In this document: positions 47,817 to 57,801 of the stretch, piece after piece
Layout of the letters: each line of letters begins with the position of its first letter
Numbering within the stretch: position 1 is the first letter of the stretch
Origin: Verrucomicrobiia bacterium
Lineage (GTDB): Bacteria; Verrucomicrobiota; Verrucomicrobiia; Opitutales; Cerasicoccaceae
Length of the DNA stretch: 64,000 bases
Assembly (NCBI GenBank): GCA_030432235.1
Contig: JAUIHT010000003.1
Location: 1-64,000 of the forward strand
Direction of reading: 5' to 3'
Position numbers and translations under genes: made by a program
The notes under the pieces: model-generated
The model's database searches: none
Told to the model about the DNA's origin: nothing
Seen by the model: the letters and a program-made list of their open reading frames with translations, nothing else

Positions 47817-47923
47817 ATCCACCGCAACCTATTGCCGAGGGCAAGCCGCGGCCGACATTCAGTTATTTTGTAGGGTTTACAATCACGTAAAACGTGTCAG
47901 GCTGGGCCACCGTGTCCACCCAG

Positions 47924-49096
47924 ATGCAGATTGCCGAAATCCAGGGCCTCTACGGCCCGGTCACGCTGTCAGAGCGGCTGATTCAAAGGATATGGCTCCG
48001 CCGGGACTTCCGGCAGGACCACTTGCGCACTGCTTCCGGCAAGGCCCTGCGGGTTTTCCATCCTGGCCGCTGGAACCTGCAGGAGGGGCCCGATTTCCTC
48101 GGGGCGGATCTGGAGCTGGACGGCCAGCGACGGCGCGGCGACGTGGAAATCCACTTCTACGAGCAGGACTGGCGCGGCCACGGCCACCATGCGCAAAAAC
48201 GCTTCGACGAGGTCATCCTGCACGTCGTGGTGTTTCCGCCCAAGCCGGATACCGTGACAACGACCCCTTCGGGCAAACACCCCGAGACCTTGTGTTTGCT
48301 CCCGCACCTGCAAGAAGACCTCGAAGCCTACGCCGCCGAGGAGGCCATGCGCGGCTGGGAAGGCGACACTGCATCACTGCTCGAGGGCTTCCTTTGCCAA
48401 GCACCGCAGGTACGGGCGGAGCAATTGGTGGAAAACGCCCGAAAGCGCTTCCTGCAGAAAGTGGGCTTTGCCCGGCATCGCCTGGAAGCGGACTCGTGGC
48501 AGCAAACGCTCCATGCCATGACGCTGGAAGTGCTGGGCTACCGGCGCAACCGCGCCCCGATGTCCGCCATCGCGCAGGCCCACCCACCGCAAGCCCTGCC
48601 CAGGCACGATGCGGACGATCTCTTCCAGTCGCAAGCCGGCCATTGGAAACTCGCCGGACTGCGTCCCGCCAACCACCCACGCCAGCGCCTCGACCAATAC
48701 CTGCAACTGCTGCAAAAGGCACCCAACTGGCAGGCGCGCTTAACGGCCTGGGGCAAATCCCAGCGTGTGCGTGAAGGCACCTTTTCCACCGATACACGCC
48801 TGTACCGCAAGGTGCGGCGGCTCACCGCCCAGCGCCGGGAAATCGCTGAAGACATCCTCGCCGCCTCCATCGGCGGCACCCGGCTGGACACCTGGATGGC
48901 CGACGCCGCCCTGCCCCTGCTGGCCGTGCGGGAGCCCGCCGCCTGGTTCCCGCTGTGGTTTCACTGGTTTCCCGGTGATATGCCCGAGGCCGTCACGACC
49001 ATCCTCAGCCAGGCGGAGTTGCCACCGGTCAAACAACCACGCGGCAATGGCTGGGCCCAGGGAGCCTGGCAGCTATTCCTCGAAAGCGGCTTGTAA
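47924..49096 (+). CDS. DUF2851 family protein
   Basis: 390-residue cytosolic protein of a conserved family of unknown function. The diagnostic block is GDVEIHFYEQDWRGHGHH followed by DEVILHVVVFPP (about residues 67-105), which carries conserved Asp, Glu and His residues and resembles nuclease-like active sites. The remainder is helical, with many Arg and Trp. ATG 47924 is preferred over GTG 47894. It lies 32 bp upstream of the AsmA-like gene and probably shares its transcript. Confidence 0.88.
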   Translation: MQIAEIQGLYGPVTLSERLIQRIWLRRDFRQDHLRTASGKALRVFHPGRWNLQEGPDFLGADLELDGQRRRGDVEIHFYEQDWRGHGHHAQKRFDEVILHVVVFPPKPDTVTTTPSGKHPETLCLLPHLQEDLEAYAAEEAMRGWEGDTASLLEGFLCQAPQVRAEQLVENARKRFLQKVGFARHRLEADSWQQTLHAMTLEVLGYRRNRAPMSAIAQAHPPQALPRHDADDLFQSQAGHWKLAGLRPANHPRQRLDQYLQLLQKAPNWQARLTAWGKSQRVREGTFSTDTRLYRKVRRLTAQRREIAEDILAASIGGTRLDTWMADAALPLLAVREPAAWFPLWFHWFPGDMPEAVTTILSQAELPPVKQPRGNGWAQGAWQLFLESGL

Positions 49097-49128
49097 TTGC
49101 CAGCATTTCGGCAAATGCTCTTACTGCC

Positions 49129-52100
49129 ATGAAAGCACTCAAGTGGATCGCCATCATCTTGCTCGTAGTCGTACTCCTGCTCGTCGGCGGGGTACTTATT
49201 TTCGTTAGCAGCGCAGGCCTGCAGAAGTCCATCGTCATGGGACAACTGGAGGGCAAGGTCCAGCACATCGAGCTGGACTACTTCAAGGCCGGCTTTTCCT
49301 CGGTAACCGTCCGCGGGCTGGTCCTCGATCAGGACGGCACCCTCATCGAGCTGCCCTCCGCGGAGGTCGACTACTCACTGATGAGCGCCCTCTTCAGCAA
49401 GAAGCTGGTAATCAGCAAACTGGCCGTGGACGATCTGGCCGTGACCCTGCCTGCGGCACGCCCCAGGCTCCCCATGGGTCCCGGGCCGGTCATCCTGCCG
49501 GACCAGCAAAAGCCCGCCGCCAAGCCCAAGCCGGAGGAAACCAAACCTGCCGAGCCGAAACCCGAAAAGAAAGAGGAACCGCGAGAGCCGCCTCCGCCCT
49601 TCGAGGGCATCTTCGGCAAGGCCCAGAGCCCGGTGCAGCTCTACATTGACGGCGTGGACATAAACGCCACGGTCGCCATGACGCCCGAGCGTAAGTTGAA
49701 GGTCAAGGTCACCGGCGGCGGCATCGCTCCCGGCGCCACCGGCAGCATCAAAACCCAGGGGGTTCTTACAGACAGCTCCGAAGGGGCCGCCGCCGCCAAA
49801 GTCGAAGTCGACAGCACCCTGCAAATCGCCCAGACCGACGACAAGCGCCTGAATTCCATTATTCTCGATGCCAAAACGGACGCCTCCGGCGGAAGCCTGA
49901 CCGAGCCGGCTTCACTCGTGGCGAAGCTGGACCTGCATCAGGAAGACTCCGGCAAGGAAGTTTACACCTTTACACTCAACGACGGCTCAAAAATCGACCT
50001 TATCGATTATCAGGCCTATTTCGACCCGGCGAAAAAGCAACTTGCCGGCAAAGCCAACGTCAAGGTCACCCACCGGGCTCTGACACCCATCACCGGCGGC
50101 AATAACCTGCCATTTTACAATCTTCAGGGCCAGGCCTCCTTCGATCTGAACAGCGATACCTACGCTGGCAGCACGGATATCACTGCCCAAGGCCTTCTCG
50201 TTGCCCTCCGGCGCGTCAACTCGAAGCTCAAAGCCGTCCCCGACCTTGAGTTCTCCCTCGAATACAACGGGACCATCACCTCGACTACCCTGACCGCCAA
50301 AAAGGCTATCTTCGACCTAAAGGAACGTGACGGCGCGGACATTCTTGCGGTGAATCTTTTGCAGCCCATTACCGTGGGCGAACATTTCGACCCCTCGACG
50401 CTCTCCGGAAAAATTGCCGAAGTGGACCTCCAGCGTTTCTCTCTGAGCTGGATTGCCCCCATGGTGGATGGCTTGGAGCTTTCCTCCGGCAACCTGCGCG
50501 GAAAATTGGTGGCACGGGCGGACAAGGGCACGGCCACCCTGACCACCAACAAACCCATCGTGCTGGACACGCTGACCGTCAGCCAATCGGGCAAACCCCT
50601 CCTGGAAAACGTATCGGTAACCACAGTTTTCTACGCCAGTCTGGATAAGGACTCTTTTACCAGCGAGCTTAAGAAGCTGGATGTTCGGAACGCCAAAGGC
50701 CATCCGCTCATCAGCGCCACCGCGGAATCACAGGGCAAAATCAAGGACGGCAAGGCATCGGACACCTCGGTCAAAGCAGAAGGCAACGTTTACTTCAGAA
50801 CCCTCCTCCTGCAGCCGTTCGCCGCCCAGCCCCTGGCAGGCCCGGTGAACCTGAAGCTGAACCTCTCGGCCAAGCAACCCAACCCCGAAAAGCTATTGGT
50901 AGAAACCCTCGCCATCGTCCTCTCCGGGAAGGACAACGCCGAGCTCGCCTCCGCCAAGCTGCTCAAGCCCCTCGACCTCAATCTGGCCGACCCGAAAAAG
51001 AACACCCCGGAATCCATGATTCAGGGCGATGTGCTCCAAATCCTCCTCACGGAGCTGCCCCGGGACGTCATCAACGCCTTCCTCGGTGACACGAAGATCA
51101 CCTCGGGCAACGTCACCGCGGATCTACTCGTCAGTGGCGACGGCAAGAACGTAACCGTCTCCGGCAAGAAGCCCATCCTCGCCACCAACCTCAGCGTATC
51201 CAAGGCAGGCCAGCCGCTGCTCAAGGATATCAACGCAGTCATCGAGCCCAACATCTCCCACAACAGCAAGAAGACCACCATAGATATTCCCACCATCAAG
51301 CTCAAGAGCGGCCCGGTGGAGCTGGCTTCCGGCAAGGCTGAAATCGTGGCCACGCCTGGCGGAGCCTCACCTCTGGAGCTCGCCAGCTTCGATCTGAAAG
51401 CCGACCTTGCCCAGATACTGGAGCAACCCGTCCTGGCCAAGATGAACAACCTCGCCGCCGGCACCGCGACGATGAGCGGCAAGGTGACTTCGTTGGTTGA
51501 CGGCACCTACGACATCAAAGTCGACGGCAAAGGCCTGCGTGTCGTTCAACCCGCCGGCACGATCAAAGGCTTCAGCCTCACCGCCGAGGGCAAGCTAGGC
51601 GATACCATGACGATCAAAGCGCCCCTCGAAATTAACGGTCCCCGCGGACAGACGGCAGCCCAGCTCGCCGGATGGGTCAAGCCGGGCAGCAAGCCCATGG
51701 CGTTCAAGATGGATGCTTCCGGGAAGACCATTTACACCGAGGACCTGCAGCTGCTCGCCGCCGCCTTCAAAAAGCCTGAGCCCGCCGCCCAGCCCGGAGC
51801 GCCCGCACCCACTCCCGCTCCCACAACCCAGACCAAACCCGCAGCCACCCCCAAGCAAACGCCGGTCGCAACGAGCAAGCCCTCCCCCACCGCGCCACCG
51901 CCCTGGGCCGATTACAACGGCACCGCTACACTCAAAGTGGCAAAGGTGGTCCACGGCGATTATCAGGTCACCGATATTGATGCCGCCTTGAAGGTAGATC
52001 CCACCGCCGTCGTGCTCAAGCCTGCCCAAGCCGTACTTCTGGGCGCACCGCTCAAGGCCAACATGACCGTCGACCATCAGCCCGGCCAGCGCCCCAAGGC

Positions 52101-52893
52101 CCCCTACGGCCTCGACGCCAACTTGAACCTGACAAAGTTCGACATCGGCAAATTCCTCATCATGACTCAGCCGGGCAAGACGCCTCCCCTGACCGGGCAG
52201 TTTAATGTCTTCGGCGGCGTCCAGGGCACCTCCGCCGCACTGGAAACCATCGCCGAACGCGCCCAGGGCAAGTTCACCATCAAAGGAGGTCCCGGCCAGC
52301 TTCGCGCTTTGGCAGGCGTCAAGGGAGGCGAAACCACTGGCAAGATAGCCAGCGGGATAGCCGGAGCCGCCAGCCTGTTTCTCGGGGATCGCGTGCGTGA
52401 ACTTCCCGCCCTGCAGCAACTCATTTCGCTCTTACAGCAAATCGACTACGACACCTTGCGGATCGAGGCCGAGCGCGCCGCCGACCTTAACATCAATCTA
52501 AATACCTTCCTGGTTCAGGGCCCTCAGGTGCGGCTACAGGGACAGGGACAAGTCAAGCATGTGGCGGGGACTCCTATCCCGGAACAACCGCTCAACGTAG
52601 CCGTGTCCCTCGACGCCAAAGACCGCACAGCCAACCTGATGAAAGAGCTACGCATGATTACCGGCAAACAAGACAAGCAGGGCTACTTCTCGGGGCCTAC
52701 GTTCAACATCACAGGCACCCCGTCCGCGCCCGACTTCTCTGAGTTGAACACCCTCATCAGTAAATCCGCTACTGAAATCCTCAGCGGCGGGTTCGGCGGT
52801 AAAGTCGACAAGAGCGAAGCCACCACCGAAAAGGAAAAATCGGATTCCGAACAAGCCGTCAAAAGCCTCCTCAACGGCCTCATGGGTAACTAA
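49129..52893 (+). CDS. Large AsmA-like envelope protein
   Basis: 1254 residues. One N-terminal membrane anchor (ALKWIAIILLVVVLLLVGGV) is followed by an N-terminal AsmA/DUF748-like segment with a short amphipathic strand series (FSSVTVRGLVLDQDGTL). A Pro/Lys/Glu linker (about 125-155) and long beta-strand repeats follow, then a second Pro/Thr/Ala linker (about 890-925). The C-terminal part (GKIASGIAGAASLFLGDR, LRIEAERAADLNINLNTFLV) is like the AsmA C-terminal domain. AsmA-type proteins bridge the periplasm and help move phospholipids. This role is inferred by fold only. Confidence 0.8.
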   Translation: MKALKWIAIILLVVVLLLVGGVLIFVSSAGLQKSIVMGQLEGKVQHIELDYFKAGFSSVTVRGLVLDQDGTLIELPSAEVDYSLMSALFSKKLVISKLAVDDLAVTLPAARPRLPMGPGPVILPDQQKPAAKPKPEETKPAEPKPEKKEEPREPPPPFEGIFGKAQSPVQLYIDGVDINATVAMTPERKLKVKVTGGGIAPGATGSIKTQGVLTDSSEGAAAAKVEVDSTLQIAQTDDKRLNSIILDAKTDASGGSLTEPASLVAKLDLHQEDSGKEVYTFTLNDGSKIDLIDYQAYFDPAKKQLAGKANVKVTHRALTPITGGNNLPFYNLQGQASFDLNSDTYAGSTDITAQGLLVALRRVNSKLKAVPDLEFSLEYNGTITSTTLTAKKAIFDLKERDGADILAVNLLQPITVGEHFDPSTLSGKIAEVDLQRFSLSWIAPMVDGLELSSGNLRGKLVARADKGTATLTTNKPIVLDTLTVSQSGKPLLENVSVTTVFYASLDKDSFTSELKKLDVRNAKGHPLISATAESQGKIKDGKASDTSVKAEGNVYFRTLLLQPFAAQPLAGPVNLKLNLSAKQPNPEKLLVETLAIVLSGKDNAELASAKLLKPLDLNLADPKKNTPESMIQGDVLQILLTELPRDVINAFLGDTKITSGNVTADLLVSGDGKNVTVSGKKPILATNLSVSKAGQPLLKDINAVIEPNISHNSKKTTIDIPTIKLKSGPVELASGKAEIVATPGGASPLELASFDLKADLAQILEQPVLAKMNNLAAGTATMSGKVTSLVDGTYDIKVDGKGLRVVQPAGTIKGFSLTAEGKLGDTMTIKAPLEINGPRGQTAAQLAGWVKPGSKPMAFKMDASGKTIYTEDLQLLAAAFKKPEPAAQPGAPAPTPAPTTQTKPAATPKQTPVATSKPSPTAPPPWADYNGTATLKVAKVVHGDYQVTDIDAALKVDPTAVVLKPAQAVLLGAPLKANMTVDHQPGQRPKAPYGLDANLNLTKFDIGKFLIMTQPGKTPPLTGQFNVFGGVQGTSAALETIAERAQGKFTIKGGPGQLRALAGVKGGETTGKIASGIAGAASLFLGDRVRELPALQQLISLLQQIDYDTLRIEAERAADLNINLNTFLVQGPQVRLQGQGQVKHVAGTPIPEQPLNVAVSLDAKDRTANLMKELRMITGKQDKQGYFSGPTFNITGTPSAPDFSELNTLISKSATEILSGGFGGKVDKSEATTEKEKSDSEQAVKSLLNGLMGN

Positions 52894-52898
52894 CAAAA

Positions 52899-52923
52899 AA
52901 GGCGGCCCATAACAGGCCGCCTT
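52899..52923 (-). terminator. Terminator between the AsmA-like gene and tkt
   Basis: AAGGCGGCC (52899-52907) and GGCCGCCTT (52915-52923) pair perfectly with a 7-base loop. On the minus strand the stem is followed by a T-run (AAAAAA at 52895-52900 on the plus strand), so it chiefly ends tkt. It may also work for the convergent plus-strand gene. Confidence 0.88.
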
Positions 52924-52947
52924 CTATCTAAAAAACTGTCCGCCGAA

Positions 52948-54954
52948 TTAAAGTGACTTTACGGCGGCGACGACGGCCTCAGTTGTGATGCCCAGCTCCT
53001 TGAAGACCAGTGGAGCAGGTGCGCTGATGCCGAAGCGGTCCGTGCCGATGCACTTGCCGGCCATACCGGTGTAGCGCGGCCAGGCCAGGGTAACCCCTGC
53101 CTCGATCGAAACGCGCTTGGCGCAGCTTGGCGGAAGCACTTCGTCCTGATAGGCCTGCGACTGACGGTCAAAGCGCTCCCAGCAGGGCATGGAGACGACG
53201 CGCACGCCGCTACCGAGCTCCTTGGCGGCTTCGACGGCCAAGTGCAGCTCGCTGCCGGTCGCCAGAATGATGGCCTCCAGCTCGGACGTTTCCTTAATCA
53301 GGACATAGCCGCCCTTGAGGGTGCCGGCGCGACGGTCCGCCACCGGGACTTCCTTGAGATTCGGAATGTTCTGACGGGTGAGGATGAGAGCAGTCGGGCC
53401 TTCCCCGCGCTCGATGGCGGCGGCGTAGGCAGCGGCGCATTCCTCTGGATCGCCCGGGCGGTAGACGTCGAGATTCGGGATGCAACGTAGCGCCGAAACG
53501 GTTTCGACCGGCTGGTGCGTGGGGCCGTCCTCGCCGACGCCGATGGAATCGTGCGTCCAGATGTAGAAGACGGGCAGCTTCGCCAGCGCAGCCAAGCGTA
53601 CGGCGGGGCGCATGTAGTCGGAGAAGGTCAGGAAGGTCGCGCCGGAGGACTTGAAGAGGCCGTAGTAGGCCATGCCGTTCATGATGGCGCCCATGGCGTG
53701 CTCACGGATGCCGAAGTGCATGTTGCGACCGGCCCAGTTGTCCTTGTCGAAGTCACCGCCGTCCTTGATGTAGTTCTTGGTCGAGCCATGCAGGTCAGCC
53801 GAGCCGGAAATGACCAGCGGGCACTCCTTGGCGATGACGTTAAGGATTTCAGAACCGGCAGCACGAGTGGCCACGGCTTTCTCCGGGTCGAACTCAGGAA
53901 TGGTCTTGAGCAACTCCTCCTCGGTGGCGTGCTTGTGAGCGAAGCCATCCTCCAGCTCCTGGGCCATGGCGGGATTGGCTTCCTTCCAGGCTGCGTAGGT
54001 GGCCTGCCACTGGTTGTAGTCTTCGATGAGGGCGGCCTTGTGCTCGGCGAAGTACGCGCGCGTCTCTTCGCTGACGTAGAATTTCTCCTCGGGCAAACCG
54101 AGCTTGAGGCGGTCGGCGTCGATGAATTTCACACCGGCTTCCCCGTGGGCCTTGTTGGTACCGGCCACTTCCGGGATGCCACGGCCGATCTCGGTATGGC
54201 AGATGATGAGCTTGGGCTTGCCGTTATCGTCCTCCTTGGCCTTCTCGTAGGCTTCGAGGATAGCTTTGAAATCGTGCCCGTCGGGCAGCGTGATGACTTC
54301 CCAACCGTAGGCTTCGTAACGTAGGCCGGTGTCCTCGCACTGGGTCTTGTCCGCCATGGCGTCGAGAGTGACGGCGTTGCTGTCGTAGAAGAGGATGAGG
54401 TTATCCAGGCCGAAGCGCCCGGCGAAAGCGCCTGCCTCGGCGGAAATGCCTTCCTGCAGACAGCCGTCACCGGCCAGTGCCACAATGTGGTGATCAAAAA
54501 TGGTGTGCTCGGACGTATTGTAGCGAGCAGCCGCCATCTTGGCGGAAACGGCCATGCCGACGATATTACCCGTGCCCTGCCCCAGAGGGCCGGTGGTGGC
54601 CTCGACGCCGTCGGTCTCGCCAAACTCGGGGTGACCGGGAGTCTTGGAATGAAGCTGACGGAAGTTCTTCAGTTCTTCCAGAGACAGGTCGTAGCCGCTC
54701 AGGTGCAGCCAGGTGTAAAGGAACATACTGCCGTGCCCGGCGGAGAGGACGAAACGGTCGCGGTTGTACCAATGCGGGTCCTCGGGGTTAAAGCTGAGGG
54801 CACTGCCGAACAGCACGGCGCCGATTTCCGTGGAGCCCAGAGGCAGGCCCAGGTGACCGGAGTTGGCGGCCGCGACGGCGTCCATGGCGAGGCCGCGGGC
54901 TTCGGTGCAGGCTTGTGTGAGAGCGTCTGTATTCAGTGGCTTGGTATCTGGCAT
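52948..54954 (-). CDS. tkt: Transketolase
   Basis: 668-residue thiamine-diphosphate enzyme moving two-carbon units between sugar phosphates in the pentose phosphate pathway. The TPP-binding domain shows [38 protein letters not shown] and [18 protein letters not shown]. The pyrimidine-binding domain has [16 protein letters not shown] and [18 protein letters not shown], and the C-terminal domain ends conventionally. ATG 54954 is chosen over an extension to 54996. Length is normal. It stands alone and has its own terminator. Confidence 0.97.
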   Translation of the reverse strand: MPDTKPLNTDALTQACTEARGLAMDAVAAANSGHLGLPLGSTEIGAVLFGSALSFNPEDPHWYNRDRFVLSAGHGSMFLYTWLHLSGYDLSLEELKNFRQLHSKTPGHPEFGETDGVEATTGPLGQGTGNIVGMAVSAKMAAARYNTSEHTIFDHHIVALAGDGCLQEGISAEAGAFAGRFGLDNLILFYDSNAVTLDAMADKTQCEDTGLRYEAYGWEVITLPDGHDFKAILEAYEKAKEDDNGKPKLIICHTEIGRGIPEVAGTNKAHGEAGVKFIDADRLKLGLPEEKFYVSEETRAYFAEHKAALIEDYNQWQATYAAWKEANPAMAQELEDGFAHKHATEEELLKTIPEFDPEKAVATRAAGSEILNVIAKECPLVISGSADLHGSTKNYIKDGGDFDKDNWAGRNMHFGIREHAMGAIMNGMAYYGLFKSSGATFLTFSDYMRPAVRLAALAKLPVFYIWTHDSIGVGEDGPTHQPVETVSALRCIPNLDVYRPGDPEECAAAYAAAIERGEGPTALILTRQNIPNLKEVPVADRRAGTLKGGYVLIKETSELEAIILATGSELHLAVEAAKELGSGVRVVSMPCWERFDRQSQAYQDEVLPPSCAKRVSIEAGVTLAWPRYTGMAGKCIGTDRFGISAPAPLVFKELGITTEAVVAAVKSL

Positions 54955-55110
54955 AGTCCATCCGAGGCTAGCGGCAACAGGCCCGATGGAAAGCAAAACT
55001 TTTCACTGCCAGCAGCACGCGAAAAAAAGTCGCATAAATGACACACAGCACGCCGTAAAAAAGCCTTTGCAACCAGTAGATGTGCTTGTATGTTATATTC
55101 AGAAGTTAAG

Positions 55111-55635
55111 ATGAACGCTCTCGACTGCACTCGCTTACGTAAGCTCCTGGCTTTGTCCTGTCTCTTTTTGCCCCTGGTTGGCTTTGCTCAGGATGACACT
55201 AAAACCATCGATCGCCCGGGCTTTACGATGCAATACCCGGCGGACTGGGTGCTGGCCGACAAGCAGTCGGACTTCGATGCGGATCGCTTTTTCACCATTG
55301 ATACGGACGGACGCTCCAGCATCACCATCGAGATTTTCCCGGCGGTCGAAGGTCAGGATCCGGATGACCTGCTCTTTAACGCCATCTACGTTTTGGACGG
55401 TCCGCTGGTTGACACCTACTCGCGCTCGAACTTCAGCAAGTGGGGCCGCCTACAAGGCGAAGGCACCCACCTGAAGGGCAAGGTGATGAGCCTGTTCCCC
55501 GGTGGTGCGCGCATCTTCTTCGCCCAGGAAGGCGGCAAGGGCATCATGATTACCGAGATTTATTACGCCGAAGACGTGGAAAACGGCGTGGCCGAGGGCT
55601 TCGAATTTATCGGCAACAACTTCTACTTCAAGTAA
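55111..55635 (+). CDS. Small secreted protein, PsbP/DUF1795-like fold possible
   Basis: 174 residues with a signal peptide ending around LFLPLVGFAQ (cleavage before DDT). The mature domain begins RPGFTMQYPADWVLADKQSD and continues with SSITIEIFPAVEGQDPDDLL and IMITEIYYAEDVENGVAEGF, the pattern of PsbP/DUF1795-like domains. Its role is unknown. ATG 55111 is better than an upstream frame from 55090. Convergent with the M23 peptidase gene. Confidence 0.7.
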   Translation: MNALDCTRLRKLLALSCLFLPLVGFAQDDTKTIDRPGFTMQYPADWVLADKQSDFDADRFFTIDTDGRSSITIEIFPAVEGQDPDDLLFNAIYVLDGPLVDTYSRSNFSKWGRLQGEGTHLKGKVMSLFPGGARIFFAQEGGKGIMITEIYYAEDVENGVAEGFEFIGNNFYFK

Positions 55636-55659
55636 GCGGCCGGCAGCCCGCTCAGGGCC

Positions 55660-56658
55660 CTAAAAGTCGAACATCAGCCTGAGGTCGCTCTTGAGCGAGT
55701 TTCCCAGCGTCGGCTCCTCGCCATTGCCGAAGATCAGCGTGCCACGGCATTGCCCCTCGAAGGCATCCTCATCCCAGGATACCAGCGTAACGTCCCCCTC
55801 GCGACGCGTACGTGTGTCCTCGGCGGTCAGCGGAGTCCAGCGCTTGGGCAGACCGTACCAGGTATAGTCGATGTCCCAGCCGGTAACGCCCTCCTTGGGG
55901 ATGGGGCGGGTCAGGAGCCGGGGATAGCGCAAAATGAAGTCCGGCATGGTGCGCGTTGAAACGCGCAAGGTGAACGCCGTCGGCAGGGAATCGAAGTACT
56001 CGGCAAAATTGGTGAAACGGCCTGCACGCACGGCCTCGAAGTACTCCAGCGGATTGGCTCCAATGAGATTGAGGCCGTTGTAATCGCCATGTTTGTTGGG
56101 GCTGCCGTACTTCTGCTTGCGGTACCAGTCCTCAAAGCGATTGGTTTTCACGACGCCCAACTCGTAGTGCAGGTGAGCCCGGCTGCGCGGGATACTGTAG
56201 CCGGCCGCCGAACGCCCCATCGTGCCGAGGCGTTGCCCGGCCTCTACCTTCACACCGGGCCGGATGCCCGGCTCGATAGCCGCCAGGTGAGCATAAAGCA
56301 TGTACACCGGCACGTCGGCGGCGGTTTCCACCACAATGTAGCGCCCGTAGCTGCTATTACCGGCGATACTGCTGACATGCGCCACCTTCCCGGCCATTAC
56401 CGAAAAGATCGGGTCCGCCGCCTCGCCGTCGCGCGTGCGCATGACCGGTTTCAGGTCCAGCCCCTCGTGAAAACGCGCGCCGCCATTACGCACGCAGCCG
56501 AATAGCCCGGACTCAAGATTACCCGAGGCGGTCGGCTGGACCAGCTCCAGGATGTCCGCGCCCTCGAAGTAGGCGGCGTTGGGTGTGGGCCAGAAAACCT
56601 CCGCTGCCGGCAAGGCAACGGCTCCCAGCATCAGGCAGACCCAGGAGCACAAGCGCAT
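55660..56658 (-). CDS. M23 family metallopeptidase (LytM-like)
   Basis: 332-residue exported zinc endopeptidase that probably trims peptidoglycan cross-links. A signal peptide (MRLCSWVCLMLGAVALPAA) leads to the LytM domain. Zinc ligands are His64 and Asp68 in RFHEGLDLK and the final His of AHLHYELG (about 164); His124 in LYAHL and His162 complete the site. The C-terminal 130 residues form a beta-rich extra domain of unknown type. Third gene in a minus-strand run with the lipoprotein (6 bp) and the conserved protein at 57188. Confidence 0.9.
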   Translation of the reverse strand: MRLCSWVCLMLGAVALPAAEVFWPTPNAAYFEGADILELVQPTASGNLESGLFGCVRNGGARFHEGLDLKPVMRTRDGEAADPIFSVMAGKVAHVSSIAGNSSYGRYIVVETAADVPVYMLYAHLAAIEPGIRPGVKVEAGQRLGTMGRSAAGYSIPRSRAHLHYELGVVKTNRFEDWYRKQKYGSPNKHGDYNGLNLIGANPLEYFEAVRAGRFTNFAEYFDSLPTAFTLRVSTRTMPDFILRYPRLLTRPIPKEGVTGWDIDYTWYGLPKRWTPLTAEDTRTRREGDVTLVSWDEDAFEGQCRGTLIFGNGEEPTLGNSLKSDLRLMFDF

Positions 56659-56664
56659 GCAAGC

Positions 56665-57165
56665 TTAGTAACCGTGGTGGCGTTTGAGTTCCTGCACCGA
56701 CTCGGTGTTTTTGACCAGGTCCTCGTAAAGCTTTTCCATCTCCTCCGGAGGCAGCTCTGTAAATGTATAGAGGCGACCGTCGGCGATGGCTCCGTCGAGC
56801 TGTCGCGCACCGATGGCCTCACCATTGACATTCAGGATGAGCATCCGCCCCATGTCCGACACCGATGCACGGTAAAGCGCGCGCGTACCGGGCTCGTCCA
56901 GGTGGAAAAGGAAGGCGAGCTGCCCGGACTGCACCTTGACCAACTGAATGTTGGTGATGTTGGCCTCGGTGATAAGCGGGTCCGGCTTGACGTAATAGGT
57001 CAGGTTACTGTCCATCAATGTCATGGGCTGGGCCCAGACACCGGTGCGCCCGGCGGAGGGCGCTTCGATGTAGAAGCGCACCGTATGGGTTGGGTCGTTC
57101 TTGTTGCAGCCACCCAGAAAGAGCAGGGCAAGAACCGGGATAAAAAGCGTGGCGAGTTTTTTCAT
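56665..57165 (-). CDS. Lipoprotein with SecD P1-head-like domain
   Basis: 166 residues. A lipobox (LLFLGGC, Cys at about 20) marks an outer- or inner-membrane lipoprotein. The mature part reads YYVKPDPLITEANITNIQLV, then FLFHLDEPGTRALYRASV, then LILNVNGEAIGARQLDGAI and LYTFTELPPEEMEKLYEDL. This order matches the periplasmic P1 head domain of SecD, with no membrane channel. Perhaps a soluble-domain relative that aids export or simply binds peptides; unknown. Operon with the M23 peptidase (6-bp gap) and the gene at 57188 (22-bp gap). Confidence 0.75.
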   Translation of the reverse strand: MKKLATLFIPVLALLFLGGCNKNDPTHTVRFYIEAPSAGRTGVWAQPMTLMDSNLTYYVKPDPLITEANITNIQLVKVQSGQLAFLFHLDEPGTRALYRASVSDMGRMLILNVNGEAIGARQLDGAIADGRLYTFTELPPEEMEKLYEDLVKNTESVQELKRHHGY

Positions 57166-57187
57166 GTAAGGAGTGTTTATCACTTTA

Positions 57188-57688
57188 TCAGATAACAATG
57201 GCGGAAAGCTTTTCCTCGAGGCCAAGCAATTGCTGTGGCTCAAGCTCGTGCATGGGGACGGAAACCTCGCGCTTGGAGCGCACATGCAGGTAGGCCTGCA
57301 TGCCGTCCTCCACGCGCCCCTGGGAACGCAGGATGCGCTTGCGCTCGAGCATGAGAGCCAGCACCTGTTTGAGCGCCTCACGCTCGGACACCGTGTCGGC
57401 GTCGCCGTCCTCCTGTTCGAATAGGGAGAAAAAAATGTCCTCGGCCGTAGCCAGACTCTGCTCGCGGGCCTCGCGTTCCTCCTCGCCGCGGTCCTTGACC
57501 ACCCGCTGCCAGCGCCCCAGGACGGACTCCGGGCGCGGGAAGCGCTCAGTCTCGCTGGCGCGAATGTCGGCGCGGGTCAGCCCGTTTTCCTCAGTCAGGA
57601 AGATGAAGCACTCGACGCGTTCGCCGACGGCGAGGGGTTCCCCGCTGAGAGCGGAGGTGTGGGCCAGGGGCTTAATTTGCCAATCCAT
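57188..57688 (-). CDS. Unknown cytosolic protein upstream of the lipoprotein/M23 genes
   Basis: 166 residues starting at ATG 57688 (MDWQIKPLAHTSALSGEPLA). An N-terminal beta-rich part of about 60 residues includes FIFLTEENGLTRADIRASE; the C-terminal half is a charged helical region (EEEREAREQSLATAEDIFFSLFE). No family name recognised. It seems to be the first gene of the three-gene minus-strand operon and may couple to the envelope peptidase. Confidence 0.7.
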   Translation of the reverse strand: MDWQIKPLAHTSALSGEPLAVGERVECFIFLTEENGLTRADIRASETERFPRPESVLGRWQRVVKDRGEEEREAREQSLATAEDIFFSLFEQEDGDADTVSEREALKQVLALMLERKRILRSQGRVEDGMQAYLHVRSKREVSVPMHELEPQQLLGLEEKLSAIVI

Positions 57689-57801
57689 GGGAGCAATCTG
57701 TGAATAAAATTTTGCCGCGTGCGAGAGATTTTCGTTTATGCAGGAGTGGATTGTCCCAAAGTGGAGACTGACCTCAAGGGGAAACTGCAAAACCAGGCAA
57801 T

